DNA of 64,000 nucleotides from Cynocephalus volans (GCF_027409185.1 NC_084463.1:66945852-67009851), one strand, 5' to 3'. Positions 14,301-23,924 are shown, counted from the stretch's first letter. The notes: generated by a model from the sequence alone, not told the origin. A program made the numbers and translations.

Positions 14301-17300
14301 TTTGTAAGAAAAGTCTTATTGGAGCACGGCTACAACCATTCATTTACATATTGTTTATGCAGTTGTGACAGAGATTGTGTAGCCCACAAAGCCTAAGTTT
14401 ATCTGGCTTTACAGAAGAAGTTTACCAACCTGGCTCTAGAAGAGTCTGTTACAGTCCAAGCAATACTTAGCAGAAGTACTATATACAGCAGAAGGTGTAT
14501 ACACAGCAGAAGATGGCTGTGGTTCCTATAAACAGAATAACACTATCTTTTGCTTGAGGGTGGGGGGATTCACTCCTGTCTCCACAATCCTCACACTCTC
14601 ACTAAAATCTGTATCATTATTCTTCTTAAGTCAGGAAAGTCCTTTCTAAAGACTTCCCAACGCTTGTGGAAAAGTTGGAGGGGGCAGAGGGGAGAACAGA
14701 GTGAATATCACTTAACCACCTTCTTCCACCTCTCTCTGATAATAGCTATTTCTCACAAAAGTGAATAATGCCTAGAGAAAAAAGTATAAAACCTTCCTAG
14801 AGTGCTCCACCTATTGCAATCAAGAGGAGAAAAGCAATGTGCCTCAAATCACACCAGACCAAATTTTAATTGGAAAAAAAGGCAGGATTAGAATGCTGAG
14901 TTTCTATATAGCACAGGTGATTATCGTAAAAATCTCAGTGAATCCCAGATACAGACTTTGAGCCATCCAGCAGTGAAAACAGCTGCTGAACTACAACAAA
15001 TAGTTCATCATTTTTCAATAAGCCTCAATTCCAGTTCTCCATCACATACACCGTATGTGATGTCCTTAGAAAGACACAAGCCAGATCTCCTACTGCGGGG
15101 AGCACAGCCGACTGACCCTGCCAGCTGTCACCCCTGTAGATCCACCACTGAAAACACCATGCTTTCCCTGGCTGCTCCTAGTCGGTGACTAAGTTCAGTA
15201 GCAGTACTACTGCAGGCTGGGGGGGTTCCTCTAATTGACAACTTTGGAACAGAAACTCCCCATCAGATGGCTGAAGCTTTCTTACAACTGTGCTACAGTC
15301 AGACTCCCTACCTGTTCCTTCTTTCCTCCTCTCCTCTCCCTTCCTATTCCTGTTCTTTCCTTCATCCTTCGCAGACACTTCTCCCCGATAAATCTCCAAT
15401 TCATCGAATCCCATCTTGCCATCTGCTTCTCAGAGGACCCAAGACCTAGGCTATACCAATAGTCTTCTACCTGGTCTCAGCCTCCAGAACCTTTATAACT
15501 GGGACATATTCTCTAATTGCCACCAGACTTCCCACTTCTTCCAGATAAAGTCTCTGAGCATGGCCTCTGTATAAATTTCTTACTGTTGCTATAACAAATT
15601 ACTACAGTTGCTTAACCCCGCACAAATGTATTATCTTACAGTTCTGGAGGTCAGTAATCCAAACTGGGTTTTACTTGGCTAAAACAAAAAAGTCAGCCAG
15701 GCTGAATTCTTTCTGATTGCTCTAAGGGAGAGTCCATTTCCTAGCCTTTTCCAGCTTCTAAAGGCTGCCCACATTTCTAAGATATGTTCCCCCTCCCATC
15801 TTTAAGGCCAACAATGGCCATCAAGTCTTTGCCACATCACACTGACACAGACTGTGCTGCCTCCCACTTTTAAGGACCCTTACGATTATAATGGGCCTAC
15901 CTGGATATCCTAGGCTAAGCATCCTACTTTAAGGTCAGCTGATTAACTGACCCTTGCCATCTTACATATTCACAGGTTCCAGGGATTAGGATGCAGACAT
16001 CTTTAGGTTGTTATTCTGCTTACCACAGCCTCGAGAGTCACTCACAACCCACCTGCAAAAAAAAAATCTCTTCTCCAACCCATCTGAAGCCAATTCAGGA
16101 ACGCATGCAACACTCCAAGGAGTATTTCCTCCCTCAAAAAACTCTATGCATTTTCACATTTCTTTGTATTTCCTCATGTTGCTCCTCCACCTAGAATGTC
16201 CTTGCCAATCTTTTCCATCTGGTGAACTCATCATTCAAGAACTAGCTCCTACCCAATGATCTCGAGGTGTCAAAAGAAAAAAAAAGAGAGAATGAGCTCC
16301 ACTCATGGCTACCACAAACAGCTGGACAGCTTGCACACAGCACAAAGGCAGCTGGTAAAGCTGAGGTATGGTGGGCTGAACCCATCCACCCAGCTCCCCA
16401 AACCAGGCCTGCCTGAGGCTGTAACCACCAGGAAGAAGACAGCAAGTCCAGAGGAAACACGGTTTTTCTAATACATTTGGCCAGAAGGAGCACCTTGCCC
16501 AGTAACTCAACCTTTTCCCCCTAATTACACCATCCTCTAACTCCACAGCACTGAGTTACCTATATACTATTTACTATTATAAAATTTGTCAAAATGTATC
16601 AACCGCACTCCACTGCATCACCGTTCCCTAGGGACCCAGATATGAATTTTTCCTATGTACATTTACATAGGCCTCAACAAGTGCCTGTCAAATTGTTTCA
16701 AAGGTTTATAAATCCAATTGTTCAGTATTTCACCAGTGAGGCAACTAAGCACCACCCTGTACCCTGGTTCTATAATAAAAGTTGTATTCCCAAATGCTAC
16801 CACCTGAGGAGCCACACAATGAGGAGTCTGCACCTTGGTTACCAAGAGAGTAACAAATCTGCTATTTAAATGATTACATGCTAGTATTGCTGGCCCCATT
16901 ATTTCTTGACCAAATCTTAAAATATGTCTAAAATTAGAAAAATAAAACAGAACAATGCTCAGAGGAAAAAGAGCTATTCCTTCAACTTAATGAAAAGATT
17001 GGAATTTAAACATTTGTTTAACAAATGAATCTCAGTAAAGTACGGTGGTTTGGAGTCTGGTGTCAGACCTAGACTGCCTGGGCTAGAACTCCTTTTTCAC
17101 TAGCTATTTAACCTTGTGCAAATAATTTAACCTTGCTATGCCTTAATGTCTTCTCATCCGTGTAATGGGAACAATTTCACATGGTTGTTTGTTATGAGGA
17201 TATGGTAAGTCAACATGTACAAAAGTTTGATAAATGTTACGAATTATCATTAAAACAAGAGACCAAAAAGAATGAGCCAATGCTACAACCAGAGCAAAGC

Positions 17301-20300
17301 CTCTGGAAAAGGTCTAATCTTACACCAAACATCATCTCAACACTGACTGAGCACCTCCTCAAGGACAAGCACTGTGCTACCAGTCTCAGGAGAGCAAAGA
17401 TGACTTCGGTGGACCCTCCATATCTGTGGGTTCCACATCCATTCCACATCCATGGATTCAACCAAATGTAGATCCAAAACATTCAAGAAAAAAAACAGAT
17501 GGTTGTGTCTGTACTGAACATGTACAGGCTCTTCTTGCCATTATTCCCTAAACAATACAGTATAACAGCTATTCACACAGCATTTACATTGTATTAAATA
17601 TTACAGATAATTTAGAGATGACAAAGTATATGGGAGGACATGCACAGGTTGTATGCAAATACTATGCCATTTTATATGAGGGACTTGAGCAATGGATTTG
17701 GGTATACAATTGGGGGGGGGCAGGGGGAGAGATGTCCTAGAACCAATCCCTTATGAATACCTAGGGATGACTGTATATCACTGGTCTCTGAACTTGAGAG
17801 GTTCATGATCTAGCAGGCAGTTAAAGAAGTTAAATAAAGAAGCAAATCATCACAGCCAGGTCATAAATGCTATAATAAAGGTATTTACACAACCCTACAG
17901 ATGCACAGCAGCCCTAAATCTGCCTGGGGAGGTCAATAAGAGAAGTGTAAAACAAATCTTGAAGGACAAGTACTACGTATCCCTAGGGTGGGTGGGAGAA
18001 TGGGAATGCTCACTACAAGCAGTGAAAACATCAAGTACTGGAGAAGAAACATCAAGAAGCATCAAGAAACATGGCCAATTCACCAAACTGCAAATCATTC
18101 CTTCATGTGTGCTTGTCATGTACTGCTTGGTTTACATACATTATTTGAACCTTACAACCTCTGGGTGATTAATAATCTGTTTGTTGAATTGGGAAACTGA
18201 GACTCAACGGACATTAAGAAATGCAGCTAGTCAATACCTAAATTCAGTGAGATTTAAAACAGGTTTGCCTGACCACAAATAACTTAGTTTTTCAATAGAC
18301 TAGAACATGTTGACACATTGTTTGAAAATTTTCCTGAAAGTAACTGTGAGCCAAGTAAAGGTTTTAATCAGGAGTAAAATGATTGAGAATAGACTAGGGA
18401 TGTAAAAGGCCTAAGAGCCAAATCCCCTTGGCCACCTGTTTCACTAATTAAAGTTTTACTGGAACACGATACTCACTTATTTACATACTTCTATGGCAGC
18501 TTTTGTGTTACAAGGACAGAGTTGAATAGTTCTACCCTTATGACCTGCAAAGCTGAAAACATGTACTATCATTTACAGAAAAGGTTTGCTGACCCCTGCT
18601 GTAAGCGACATCTACCGTAGTATTCTAGACAAGAGATGATGAGGCCTGACCTAGGGGATAGCAGTAGAGATGGAGATGCACTTGAGAAATTTAAGAAGCA
18701 GAATAGATCACCAGTGTGATCAGTCAGATGGTTATAAGAATGGGTAAAAGAGAAGTGTCTAGGATTTCTTCTAGGTTTTCTGGCTCAATGGTCTGCTTAG
18801 ATGGTGGAGCTAGGATGTGCTAAGCTAAAAGATGGTCCCCAAATATGTCGATGCCCTACCTAACCCCTGGAACCTATGAAAGTTCCCTTATAGGGAAAAA
18901 GTGACTTTGCAGGTATGATAAAAATTAATCACACTTCTTGAAATAGGGAAATTTTATCCTGGATTATCTAAGCGGGCCCTAATGCAACCACAAGTGTCCT
19001 TATAAAAGGACAGCAGAGACAGACTTGACAGAGAACAGAAGAAGGCAACATGTCCACGGAGGCAGAGATTGGAGTTATACAGCCACAAGCCAAGGAATGT
19101 TGGCAGCCACGAGAAGCTACAAGAAGCAAGGAACAGATTTTCCCCTAGAGCCTCTGGAGGGATCATGGACCTGATGATGCCTTGATTTTGGCCCAGTGAA
19201 ACTGATTTCAGACTTCTGGTCTCCAGAACTGTGAGAGAATAAATTTCTATTATTTTAAGCCACCAAGGTTGTGGTAATTTGTTAGAATGGCAACAGGAAA
19301 CTAATACATAGGATTATGGATTTAGGAGGGGTTGCTGAGGTATGAGGGAAAAGAAAATGACTTCTGGCACTTAACGTATCCTGTGACTCTATTAGGTAAA
19401 ACATCCAGTATAGTCAGAAATAAGAATACGAACTCAGAAGAGCTCTGGGCAGAACACAATAAGAAGTCACTGGTACACAGGAATAAACCAAAAAAGGGCT
19501 GAGGCTATACTCCCTAGGCAATTCTAGTCACAGTTCGAAATGAAATCTAATAGCAATTTACTTTACAGTGCCTTCTTGAAGTGCTTTGTATACAACAGTA
19601 GCAGTAATGATATAACAGCGAATATATGGAATATCTCTATGTGCCAGGTGTTGTGCAGAATGCTTCACATGCATTATCTTACTAAATCCCCATAACGACT
19701 TATAAGGTAGGTACTATTATTACACCTTTTAAAGACAAGAAAAGGGAAGCAAACAGAGTAACTTGCCCAGAGTCACACATCTGGTGAGCAGGAGCCGGGA
19801 TCAAATCATCATCTGAACTCCAAAGCCCAAACTCTCAAACTCTAAGCTCTAACTTTATTGTTAATCTCAGGGTCATTTAAAGGAAGACTACACCAGGATG
19901 ACCCATGATGACTTAAATTCCAGGAATATTCCACCTGTTAAATACCTGACTATACTGTGCTAGAAGGGGGCAGTCGCTGAGTTGGGTGAGCAGGCTGAGT
20001 TCGGTGGGTGAAGGCCATGGGATTTGGGGGAAGGAGGAGAGGAATTGAAGGACGTAAGGATCTTGAGGGGGAAACAGGTTAAGAGGTCAAAGTCCTAACT
20101 ACAAGGATACTTATCTGGGAACATAAGCTACAATATTGGGGATGATAGGCAACAGGAACAGACCAACAATCTAACTTTTCTACACCAATTCTTTGATAGC
20201 GACATGAGCAAGTGGAGAAAATGAGATGCGCACAGGAAGGAGGATGGATGATGTTGAGGGACACAGTCTGTCTTAACCATCAAAAGCAGAAGCTTTGCAA

Positions 20301-20985
20301 TTAGAAAGACATGAGTCTAGGATCCAATTCCAAATACCTGCTAAGTGTGAGAACTTGGGATAAGTTTTCGTATCCTCTTGGAGCCTCAATTTTCTCATCT
20401 GTAATATGGGAATTCAGATCCATACCTAAGAAGTCAAATAATTAATACGTGATTTAAAATGTAGGTGTCGTTATTACCATTACTGTTGTATCATTACTAT
20501 AAATATTACTTTAAGTTTTATAGCATTAGTCTCCCTGCCCTTAAGTACCATTGCATTTCTAACATTTTTTAAGTGTGGAGACGACGGTGGAGAGGCCTGG
20601 GTTGTGGCACCCACTGGACCACTCATGGGGCCTTAACAGGGCTTCCGGTGACAACTCCCACCCCGTTCCCTTCTCCAGCCAGTGGACTTACGGCATGCTC
20701 CCCAGGCCGGGTCCCCAGGGACGGGTCCGCCCCCCGCTGCCGGCCCACTCCGCGCGCGGCAGGGGCCGGTCCGCGCCTCCTCCCCAGCTCCATCCTCACC
20801 TTCTCGTAGTTCTGAATAAGGCGGCTGATACCCTCGCGCTCAACCTGCCACTCGGGCTTCTTCAGCTGCTTCCTCAACTGCTTCTTTCCGTTCTGCCTAT
20901 GGCTGTGTTTTTTCTTCCAGCGATTAAAGCTCCGCACCGGGTCGGGTAGGGCTCCCGGAGTCCGGGAGTCAGCAGTTTTGCCCAT
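1934..20985 (-). CDS. DDX10: DDX10, probable ATP-dependent RNA helicase, coding exons 1-7 (5' part of gene)
   Basis: DDX10 is a nucleolar DEAD-box helicase, orthologous to yeast Dbp4/Hca4, which acts in small-subunit pre-rRNA processing and U14 snoRNA release. Seven coding exons are visible on the minus strand: 20985-20800, 12045-11985, 10693-10563, 9540-9382, 7678-7559, 6909-6720 and 2060-1934. All have AG acceptors and GT donors. They encode about residues 1-325 of a protein that is about 875 residues in human, so the C-terminal helicase lobe and tail lie left of the window. Visible motifs are Walker [10 protein letters not shown] (exon 3), Ia PTRELA (exon 4), Ib TPGR (exon 5), II DEAD (exon 6) and III SAT (exon 6). 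The start was chosen because MGKT and the basic sequence after it match the mammalian N-terminus, and because it sits in a CpG island. Splice phases agree at every junction except exon 5 to 6, where one nucleotide is missing (see findings). I am very sure of the identity. Confidence 0.97.
2282..2342. repeat. (CA)n microsatellite
   Basis: About 60 bases of alternating CA with occasional CG interruptions (ACACACGCACAC). A simple repeat within DDX10 intron 6. Confidence 0.95.
2790..3130 (+). mobile_element. Old L1 fragment (3' region)
   Basis: Sequence such as ccaaatgtccatcagttggg followed by a degenerate ttaaatttcgtgcaactata is typical of decayed L1 ORF2 C-terminus and 3'UTR in plus orientation. 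Confidence 0.7.
3175..4150 (+). mobile_element. L1 ORF2 C-terminal fragment
   Basis: The plus-strand frame gives degenerate L1 ORF2 C-terminal sequence: KSKNF; then, broken, the FSKED-like, MKRCS-like and AIREMQ-like region; then the [14 protein letters not shown] segment near 3765. Frameshifts and stops are throughout. Confidence 0.8.
4150..4720 (+). mobile_element. Decayed L1M fragment (A-rich; includes endonuclease-region remnant)
   Basis: A-rich plus-strand sequence ends with gactttaagggcaaaaag and cattttataatgattaatg, which resembles the L1 endonuclease region. It is heavily mutated, and its boundaries are approximate. Confidence 0.55.
4721..6660. other. DDX10 intron 6, unassigned
   Basis: AT-rich intronic DNA between exons 7 and 6. 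The short reading frames here show no recognisable protein. I see no clear repeat boundaries. Confidence 0.5.
6720..6909 (-). CDS. DDX10: DDX10 coding exon 6 (DEAD box and SAT motif)
   Basis: This 190-nt exon has acceptor ttttttag and donor gtatgt. It carries motif II ([13 protein letters not shown], the valine split across the junction) and motif III (LLFSATQT), followed by [13 protein letters not shown] and [11 protein letters not shown]. All catalytic residues of these two motifs are present, which argues against long-term decay of the gene despite the exon 5 anomaly. Confidence 0.96.
7559..7678 (-). CDS. DDX10: DDX10 coding exon 5 (motif Ib), one nucleotide short at its 3' end
   Basis: The acceptor is ttttcag and the donor gtgagt. 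The exon encodes [17 protein letters not shown], motif Ib TPGR, and [15 protein letters not shown]. It enters in phase 0 and exon 6 starts with the last two bases of a valine codon, so the length must leave remainder 1 on division by 3. The exon is 120 nt as read, and 121 nt is expected. The last bases read ATG TAG before the donor, where a leucine codon plus G is expected. The simplest reading is a single lost T at 7560-7562, giving an immediate in-frame stop. It could be a real lesion or a sequencing error. Confidence 0.9.
   Translation of the reverse strand, partial: DLKHEAERINNVNILVCTPGRLLQHMDETICFHATNLQM
7885..8407 (+). mobile_element. MLT2-type ERVL LTR (solo)
   Basis: It starts near gaaggttaattatagatgac and ends with attgattctgtctctctgga and gaaccctgactaatacag, the hallmark 3' end of MLT2 LTRs. 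An AATAAA signal lies at 8338-8343 (ccgaataaatccctctc). It sits in DDX10 intron 4, and its coding potential is incidental. Confidence 0.85.
8483..8572. mobile_element. Short palindromic mariner-like element (MITE), copy 2
   Basis: It has the same core as copy 1 (GATTTGTATTATCTTTTAATT then TTTTTCCATGAACTTTTTG) with inverted ends CTTCAAAA and TTTTGAAG. The right end extends into aagtacccc and is followed by a TA dinucleotide. Confidence 0.7.
8573..9381. other. DDX10 intron 4, unassigned
   Basis: No exon or repeat identified apart from a short A-run at 8710-8724 and GGAAAGAAAGAAGG-type purine sequence at 9346-9370. Confidence 0.45.
9382..9540 (-). CDS. DDX10: DDX10 coding exon 4 (motif Ia)
   Basis: It has 53 whole codons, from VLEALYR to LIIGGK, between acceptor gag and donor gtttgt. 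Motif Ia PTRELA and the following GG motif, both RNA-binding elements of helicase domain 1, are intact. The exon is symmetric (phase 0/0). Confidence 0.96.
10330..10510 (-). mobile_element. L2 LINE 3' end fragment
   Basis: catttattcattcaataagt followed by gagtgcccaccctgtgcaat is the reverse complement of the L2 3' end (tail-type ATTCA repeats, then the conserved terminal block). Confidence 0.8.
10563..10693 (-). CDS. DDX10: DDX10 coding exon 3 (Q motif and Walker A)
   Basis: This 131-nt exon has acceptor ccag and donor gtaagt. It encodes [14 protein letters not shown], then the Q-motif glutamine (IQKQT), then the ATP-binding motif [10 protein letters not shown] and AFLVP. Both splice phases are satisfied (1 on entry, 0 on exit). 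The residues expected to bind nucleotide are intact. Confidence 0.96.
10735..10962 (+). mobile_element. MaLR (MLT1/MST-type) LTR, 5' part
   Basis: Sense LTR features: cttcccaaaactcctttgtt, gaagtcctcacctccagtac and ccaccatgactggcgtc. The remainder of the same LTR resumes at about 11500 after an L1 insertion. Confidence 0.8.
10963..11500 (+). mobile_element. L1 3' end inserted in the MaLR LTR
   Basis: L1 ORF2 C-terminus (tactgggtatatatccaaag, tgttcattgcagcattattc) runs into 3'UTR with an A-run at 11286-11305. It resumes after a MITE with catatttcaaaacattatgt and a final A-run near 11490. It splits the surrounding LTR. Confidence 0.85.
11358..11448. mobile_element. Mariner-like MITE, copy 3, with TA target duplication
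   Basis: A hairpin with ends TGAGGAGCCTTCAAAAAG and CTTTTCAAAGTACTCTGA is bounded on both sides by TA, as expected for Tc1/mariner transposition. It is inserted into an L1 3'UTR that is itself inside a MaLR LTR. Confidence 0.75.
11501..11697 (+). mobile_element. MaLR LTR, 3' part
   Basis: cttctagcctccagaactgt, an AATAAA signal, then ggtattttgttttggcaacc and ccaatacagag: the typical 3' half of an MLT1/MST LTR. It continues the segment at 10735-10962. Confidence 0.8.
11985..12045 (-). CDS. DDX10: DDX10 coding exon 2
   Basis: This is a 61-nt exon between an acceptor ending ctag and the donor gtaggt. It encodes [20 protein letters not shown] plus the first base of a glycine codon. The F-x-x-F/P segment is the approach to the Q motif of DEAD-box proteins. 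It is too short to appear as an open reading frame of any size and was found by matching the expected DDX10 sequence. It ends in phase 1, as exon 3 requires. Confidence 0.95.
12050..13135. other. DDX10 intron 1, unassigned
   Basis: AT-rich intronic DNA with no recognised exon or repeat. It is divergent enough that old repeats may be hidden here. Confidence 0.4.
13150..13178 (+). pseudogene. 3'-truncated U6 snRNA retropseudogene
   Basis: GTGCTTGTTTTGGCAGCACA and TATACTAA match the first ~30 nt of U6 snRNA with three changes, followed directly by A7. It is flanked by agaatgattactca (13136-13149) and agaatgacttattca (13182-13196), a diverged target-site duplication. It lacks the rest of U6 and has no visible external promoter, so it is not functional. 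Confidence 0.85.
13530..14130 (+). mobile_element. L1 ORF2 C-terminus and 3'UTR fragment
   Basis: Sequence includes gctgggtatatacctaaagg, ctgcactcccatgtttactg and acatgtcctccctcataagt, then an A-rich end. This is a standard 5'-truncated plus-strand L1 copy. Confidence 0.88.
14246..14440. mobile_element. hAT-Charlie-type non-autonomous DNA transposon
   Basis: It begins gggggtcagcaaactacagc and contains gtaagaaaagtcttattgga and ttgtgtagcccacaaagcct, a familiar mammalian hAT-Charlie internal sequence. A second member in the opposite arrangement lies at 18410-18602. Confidence 0.75.
14441..15555. other. DDX10 intron 1, unassigned
   Basis: No exon or clear repeat recognised. A C/T-rich stretch runs near 15315-15365. 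Confidence 0.4.
15556..16030 (-). mobile_element. MLT1-type MaLR LTR
   Basis: Antisense LTR: ttgctataacaaattactac, ttacagttctggaggtcagt, then ccctcccatctttaaggcca, ending near ttgttattctgcttaccaca. This mirrors the standard MLT1 layout read from the other strand. Confidence 0.8.
17048..17240 (+). mobile_element. MIR SINE
   Basis: tgtcagacctagactgcctg, then tatttaaccttgtgcaaata and tcatccgtgtaatgggaaca: the core of the mammalian-wide interspersed repeat. Confidence 0.85.
17410..17775. mobile_element. Tigger-type (Tc1/mariner) DNA transposon remnant
   Basis: ccatatctgtgggttccaca near the left end and tagggatgactgta at the right end are degraded inverted termini. The interior, with catttacattgtattaaata and tatgcaaatactatgccatt, is typical of a Tigger-derived mammalian family. 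It includes a G9 run at 17712-17720. Confidence 0.75.
17780..18260 (-). mobile_element. Probable L2 fragment
   Basis: gaggttcatgatctagcagg, then aataaagaagcaaatcatca and gaggtcaataagagaagtgt, resembles antisense L2. It is old, with uncertain limits. Confidence 0.5.
18410..18602. mobile_element. hAT-Charlie-type non-autonomous DNA transposon, second copy
   Basis: gttttactggaacacgatac and the terminal ggtttgctgacccctgctg match the same family as 14246-14440. Confidence 0.75.
18825..19312 (+). mobile_element. MLT1-type MaLR LTR
   Basis: tggtccccaaatatgtcgat, gtgactttgcaggtatgata, tataaaaggacagcagagac, cttctggtctccagaactgt, an AATAAA signal and aactaatacata: a nearly complete sense LTR. Confidence 0.88.
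19600..19850 (+). mobile_element. Ancient MIR/L2-like repeat
   Basis: atctctatgtgccaggtgtt, cattatcttactaaatcccc and gagtaacttgcccagagtca, a common old mammalian repeat pattern. Confidence 0.65.
20283..20468 (+). mobile_element. MIR SINE
   Basis: agacatgagtctaggatcca, gagcctcaattttctcatct and gtaatatggga, the MIR core in plus orientation, just upstream of the DDX10 CpG island. Confidence 0.85.
20800..20985 (-). CDS. DDX10: DDX10 coding exon 1
   Basis: It has 62 codons, from MGKT to NYEK, followed by the donor gtgagg. The lysine- and arginine-rich stretch ([20 protein letters not shown]) fits the basic N-terminus of DDX10, probably nucleolar targeting (inference). The exon ends in phase 0. 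The reading frame stays open upstream of this ATG to about 21231, but the conserved start is here. Confidence 0.96.
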
Positions 20986-21153
20986 CGCGGCGGCGGCGGC
21001 TACAGCACAGACGGCCCCGAAACACGAGATACCTACGGCCAGGCGGAGGCGCGGCACTGAAAGATGGCCGAACCAGCCTGGGGAAAGCGCACAGGGGCGC
21101 ATGCGCGAATCCAGGAGCCCGCCCCCGAGCCTTTGAAACCTGGCGCGCTCCAA

Positions 21154-21161
21154 TGACGTCA
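21154..21161. promoter_or_regulatory. Consensus cAMP-response element (TGACGTCA), proximal
   Basis: A perfect palindromic CRE lies about 170 bp upstream of the DDX10 start codon and inside the CpG island. CREB/ATF binding is an inference from the motif. Confidence 0.7.
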
Positions 21162-21321
21162 AGGAAAAGGCGGGCGGTGACTGGCGATTTGGCTTCCACG
21201 GGGAGGAGCAGTCTCGGGGAAATGGAGACAAGGCGATCTGAGGGGGAGGGCAGGTTCAGCGACTGCAGGAGCACACCCAGTCTTTAAAAGAACGCCTGCG
21301 TACTGGTTGCCGTTACTATGG

Positions 21322-21329
21322 TGACGTCA
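21322..21329. promoter_or_regulatory. Consensus cAMP-response element (TGACGTCA), distal
   Basis: A second perfect CRE, 168 bp from the first, a few bases from the poly-T end of a SINE insertion. Confidence 0.65.
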
Positions 21330-21334
21330 TACTA

Positions 21335-21492
21335 AACTTTTTTTTTTTTTTTTGTCTTTTTCGTGACCGGCACTCAGCCAGTGAGTGCACCGGCCGGCCA
21401 TTCCTATATAGGATCCGAACCCGCGGCGGGAGCGTCGCCTCGCTCCCAGCGCTGCACTCTCCCGAGTGCGCCGCGTCACGGGCTCGGCCCCT
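21335..21492 (-). mobile_element. GC-rich tRNA-derived SINE beside the DDX10 promoter
   Basis: Same family as 857-1005: poly-T at 21337-21352, then tgtctttttcgtgaccggca, B box GGTTCGGATCC on the minus strand, and a gggccgagcccgtgacgcgg start. It differs by a few short insertions. No clear target duplication could be read. Confidence 0.88.
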
Positions 21493-21699
21493 GTTTACTC
21501 TTTAATAAAATGAAGCAGGATTTTATACATATTCAGTAATCAAGCTTATTACCTTTGTTTTCAAATCTTCTATATCTTTATTACATCTTTTCTGGTCAAA
21601 AAAATGATTGATAAAGAAATGTTGAAAGCACGCACAAGATGGTGAATATAAAAATGTTTTCCTATAGAACTGTACTTTACAAGATTTTATTTTAATTTG

Positions 21700-22665
21700 G
21701 TGGATATAATGTAAGAACTGTATCTTCATGGTCAATTGAGTCTTCTATCATTACGTGGTGATCCTCTCTATCCCTAATACTAATTTTCATCTCAAAAACT
21801 ATTATACCTAAAATTAATATAGCTATTAAAGCTTTCTTTAGGTTATTGTTTTCCTGGTATATCCCTTTTCTATCATTTTACTTTTAACTTTCTCAAGTGC
21901 TTATTAGATGAGTCTCTTATAGACAGCATATATAAAATAAAATTTTATTATTATACAAACTGATAATCTCCATCTTTTGAAGTGTGTTTATCCCAATTAG
22001 ATTTATTAGGATTACTGACATATTAGATTTTTTGCTTACCATTTTAATGTTTGCTGTCTATTGTCCCTGTGTTGCCTTTTTCGCATTGAATTTTGTGTTT
22101 TTGTTTATTTTCTCCATTTCTTATCCCTACTCTTCACACTTGGTAGAGTTACTTCCTATTCATCTTCTTTTAGCAGTTACTCATATATTTTTATCATGCA
22201 CGCTTAAAGCCCAAAGTTAATTATTTTATCCCAATCTTGAAAAGCCAAATAAACTTAAAACTTAAAACACTAATTCTGACACCCCTATTCTAACATGCAT
22301 GTCGGTGTTATACAGCATTTTAGTTCTAACTACAACAAATACTTGTATTTGATTCTACTAGTAGAAAGAATATGAGCATATGAAGCAGACAATTGTTGCT
22401 TAGATTAATTACACATTTGTCAATTTTCTTGCTCATAATTCAGACTGTCCTTTTTGATGACTTTTATTTTTCCTGAAAGGCTCACTTTAGAAATCCCTCT
22501 AGTGTAAGTCTGTAGTGAAAAACTGGATTTTTGGTTTTTGTCTATTCAAAACTGTCAGTATTTCACCCTTGTCCATGGAAGATAGTTGTGCCAATTACAA
22601 ATTTCTGATTTTTGATACTTGTTTTCTTTCAGCACCTTGAAAATATGATCAAAGACATCAGCAAC
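21700..22665 (-). mobile_element. Old L1 fragment (ORF1/ORF2 junction region)
   Basis: Antisense L1 sequence: gatgagtctcttatagacag, tccatcttttgaagtgtgtt, then ctgatttttgatacttgttt. No intact frame. Confidence 0.65.
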
Positions 22666-22667
22666 AT

Positions 22668-23908
22668 TTGTGACCTTGCTAAATCCATCTGTTTCTGGTC
22701 ATCATCCCACTCTACGCTCAGGGACAGCTGGCACTGTTAATCACTTCTTCGAATACTTTCTTTCTTGGTTTTCAGGACCCTTCAAGCTCTCCTCTTTCCA
22801 TCTAACTCTCAGTCTCCTGTGCTGGCTCATCAGCTTCTCCCAGTATCGTAGTGTCCCAGGACTCAACTCTCGGACCTCTTCATATAAGCTTCACTTTGGT
22901 GATTTCCTTCAGTTTAAGGCCGTAAACCTCAACATGTATATTGACTCTCAAATTTATATCTCTGGCCTAACCTTCCCTCTAAGTTTTGTACTATTACATC
23001 CAAGTTCCTCCTCAGGATGTCTGCTTTTATCCCAACAACCATCTCAAACACTCCATGTCCTATACTGGTATTCTGATCTTGCCCCCAAAATCTGCTCCTC
23101 CTGCTATGTTTTTCCATTTGAATTAATAAAACTTCAGTCCTCTCAGGTGGTCAAGCCAAAAACTGTATAGTCACCAGTGGCCCCTCCTTTCTCTTTTAGA
23201 CCAGATCCAATCAATAGCAAATCCTGTGACCTCTACCTTCAAATCTATCCTTATACAACTGATTCTCACCACCTCTATTGCAATCCTGGTTCAATCTCTC
23301 ATTATCTCTTACCTGCATTGTTACGATAGCCTCAAAATAGTTCTCGCTACTTTCACCTTTACCACAACACACACTAGCCAGAATGATCCTGTTATAATGT
23401 AAGTCACATGATGTCACTCCTACGCCCAAAACCCTCCAGCGACTCCACATCTCACTTGGTAAAAGCTGTAAATCTCCTTGCTTACGTCTTTTTTCTTTAC
23501 CTATTTCTCTCTCCTTACACTGCTCCACTCACACGGTCTTCCTGTTGTTTCTCTAACTGCTCAGGCACCACTTCTATTCCTCAGCACCTTTGCATCTACT
23601 GATTCTCCTTTCTAGAATATTCTTCACCCAGATGTCTATATGGCTTACCTCCTCACCATCTTCAAGTTTCTGTTCTGAAAACAACTTAGCAAGACCTTCT
23701 CTGACCACCCAACTTAAAGATGTACCCCCAACATTTTCTATGCTCATCTGTTTCATTTTTCCCATGATTACCACCTCCTATGATACCATGTATTTGGTTC
23801 ATTTTGCTCACATTAGCTACTTGAGGGCATATTTATAGTGGCTAAAACACTATGAGGAGTAGAAATAAACAGTTGTCATATAAATGAATGAATAAATGAA
23901 TGAGTAAA
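22668..23908 (+). mobile_element. L2 LINE, RT C-terminal region to 3' end
   Basis: A plus-strand frame at 22670-23170 holds a decayed L2 RT-like stretch (DSQIYISGL at about residue 90). It continues with the usual L2 blocks: actcctacgcccaaaaccct, ctccagcgactccacatctc, then the atgaatgaataaatgaatga tail at 23884-23903. Confidence 0.75.
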
Positions 23909-23924
23909 TTATTTCACTGTCTTC

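Larger units (their letters stand above)
20570..21300 (-). promoter_or_regulatory. DDX10: DDX10 CpG-island promoter and 5' UTR region
   Basis: A CpG-rich block spans exon 1 and the sequence 5' of it. It contains a (GGC)n run at 20988-20999 immediately before the start codon and an AAGATGGCC YY1-like site near 21059. No TATA box is obvious, which fits a housekeeping promoter (inference). Confidence 0.85.

Noticed and set aside
20986-21231. In-frame upstream extension of DDX10 exon 1 (82 extra codons open to an ATG at 21231)
   Set aside because: The conserved mammalian start is MGKT at 20985. The extension is translated CpG-island 5'UTR with an alanine run before the start and no protein-like conservation I know.
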